From Pirellulaceae bacterium (lineage in GTDB: Bacteria; Planctomycetota; Planctomycetia; Pirellulales; Pirellulaceae), in assembly GCA_019636385.1 (NCBI GenBank), contig JAHBXT010000002.1, forward strand, positions 1,240,001 to 1,304,000: a DNA stretch of 64,000 nucleotides, read 5' to 3'. The position numbers and the translations under genes are program-made. The notes below the pieces were generated by a model. That model did not search any database. It worked only from the letters and a program-made list of their open reading frames with translations, and was not told the DNA's origin. Below are positions 63,575 through 64,000 of this stretch, piece by piece. Numbering within the stretch: position 1 is the stretch's first letter; each line of letters opens with the position of its first letter.

Positions 63575-64000
63575 CTATGCAACTCGCGGCTGCGTTTGCC
63601 GGGCAAGTTCGCGGCGCTTTCGCGCTTCTTCCAGCTTGCGATCGCGTTCGGCGGCAATCACACGTCCGAGGTCTGCCAGTTTGTCGGCCGGAGTGATATA
63701 TCCGATCGCGCTATTCAAACGCACGTTGTTGTAATGTTCGACGAAATCGTGAACGCGGCGTTTTGCTTCTTCCACCGTTGCTGGACAACTAGGTCGGATG
63801 CATTCCTGCTTCAGGATCCCGTGGAACCTTTCCAACTTGCCGTTGCTTTGGGGATAGTAGGGACTCGTACGAACGTGACTCAGACCGAAGATCCGGATAA
63901 AGAGCTTGAAGTCCTTGGCAATGAACTGTGGTCCATTGTCACTGATGATTCGCGGCTTGACACCAGGATTCTTTTCCAGTGCGCGAGCCACCACCACTTC
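63575..64000 (-). CDS. IS3-type transposase, integrase core, partial
   Basis: The last 140-odd residues of a DDE transposase whose start lies beyond the right edge. Two catalytic acidic positions are visible: the Asp in IISDNGPQF and the Glu in GKLERFHGILKQE. Other family features are SHVRTSPYYPQSNGKLERFH, VHDFVEHYNNVRLNSAIGYI and TPADKL. It belongs to IS3-like elements (orfB). The stop is TAG at 63575. The IS end between here and the palindrome at 63490 could not be located. It supports the view that 60-64 kb is mobile or hybrid DNA. Confidence 0.88.
   Translation of the reverse strand, partial: EVVVARALEKNPGVKPRIISDNGPQFIAKDFKLFIRIFGLSHVRTSPYYPQSNGKLERFHGILKQECIRPSCPATVEEAKRRVHDFVEHYNNVRLNSAIGYITPADKLADLGRVIAAERDRKLEEARKRRELARQTQPRVA

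Noticed and set aside
1..64000. CRISPR array
   Set aside because: No short direct repeats with regular unique spacers; the repeats present are coding tandem repeats of 444 and 792 bp.

Overview
The window looks like a chromosomal segment of a planctomycete, probably close to the Pirellulales. This is inferred from gene content, not from a database search. The pointers are a DUF1549/DUF1553 protein with Ig-like and cytochrome-like segments, a giant surface protein with a LEPR-XLL-like leader and DUF4347 domains, a TPR protein carrying two RNA-polymerase alpha-CTD modules, and generally weak Shine-Dalgarno sites with frequent TTG/GTG starts.

Layout. (1) 1-12975, minus strand: one giant adhesin-like gene that runs off the left edge. 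Its N-terminal 2611 codons are intact. It carries 444-bp and 792-bp tandem repeats, and about 2 kb of it (3289-5262) is broken by many small indels. (2) 13667-21149, plus strand: an exopolysaccharide block with an initiating sugar transferase, a WbpB/WbpD/WbpE-like trio, a FemAB/GNAT-like protein and a GT4-polysaccharide deacetylase fusion. (3) 21426-27705: a secretin coupled to a lipoprotein, then an SLC13-type permease. (4) 27691-31755, minus strand: DUF1549/DUF1553 and neutral-ceramidase-like proteins; then an alpha/beta hydrolase on the plus strand. (5) 33097-37875, minus strand: GH84, GNAT, DegT aminotransferase and an orphan PTS EIIC, with a divergent GH30 glycosidase. The GH84 and GNAT proteins resemble the N- and C-terminal halves of animal O-GlcNAcase, split at the domain boundary. 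(6) 39816-47993: a small membrane protein, hydrolases, a nitroreductase-like protein, a PilZ protein, tRNA-Thr(CGU), TPR-alphaCTD, Tgt, a lipase-like protein, ApbE and NqrM. (7) 48094-60304: CstA coupled to error-prone polymerase DnaE2, then a TetR-MFP-RND efflux operon with a visible palindromic operator, then a conserved hypothetical. (8) 60305-64000: an AT-richer accessory region with an Mrr-like nuclease, a DUF2924 gene interrupted by a TGA, a truncated sigma-70 region 2 fused to a domain otherwise seen at the N-terminus of restriction-type methyltransferases, a long palindrome and a partial IS3-type transposase.

The two most interesting spots are the split O-GlcNAcase-like operon (33097-37875) and the accessory island at the right end, especially the sigma fusion. 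Family assignments come from reading motifs. Start codons are often uncertain because SD sites are weak.
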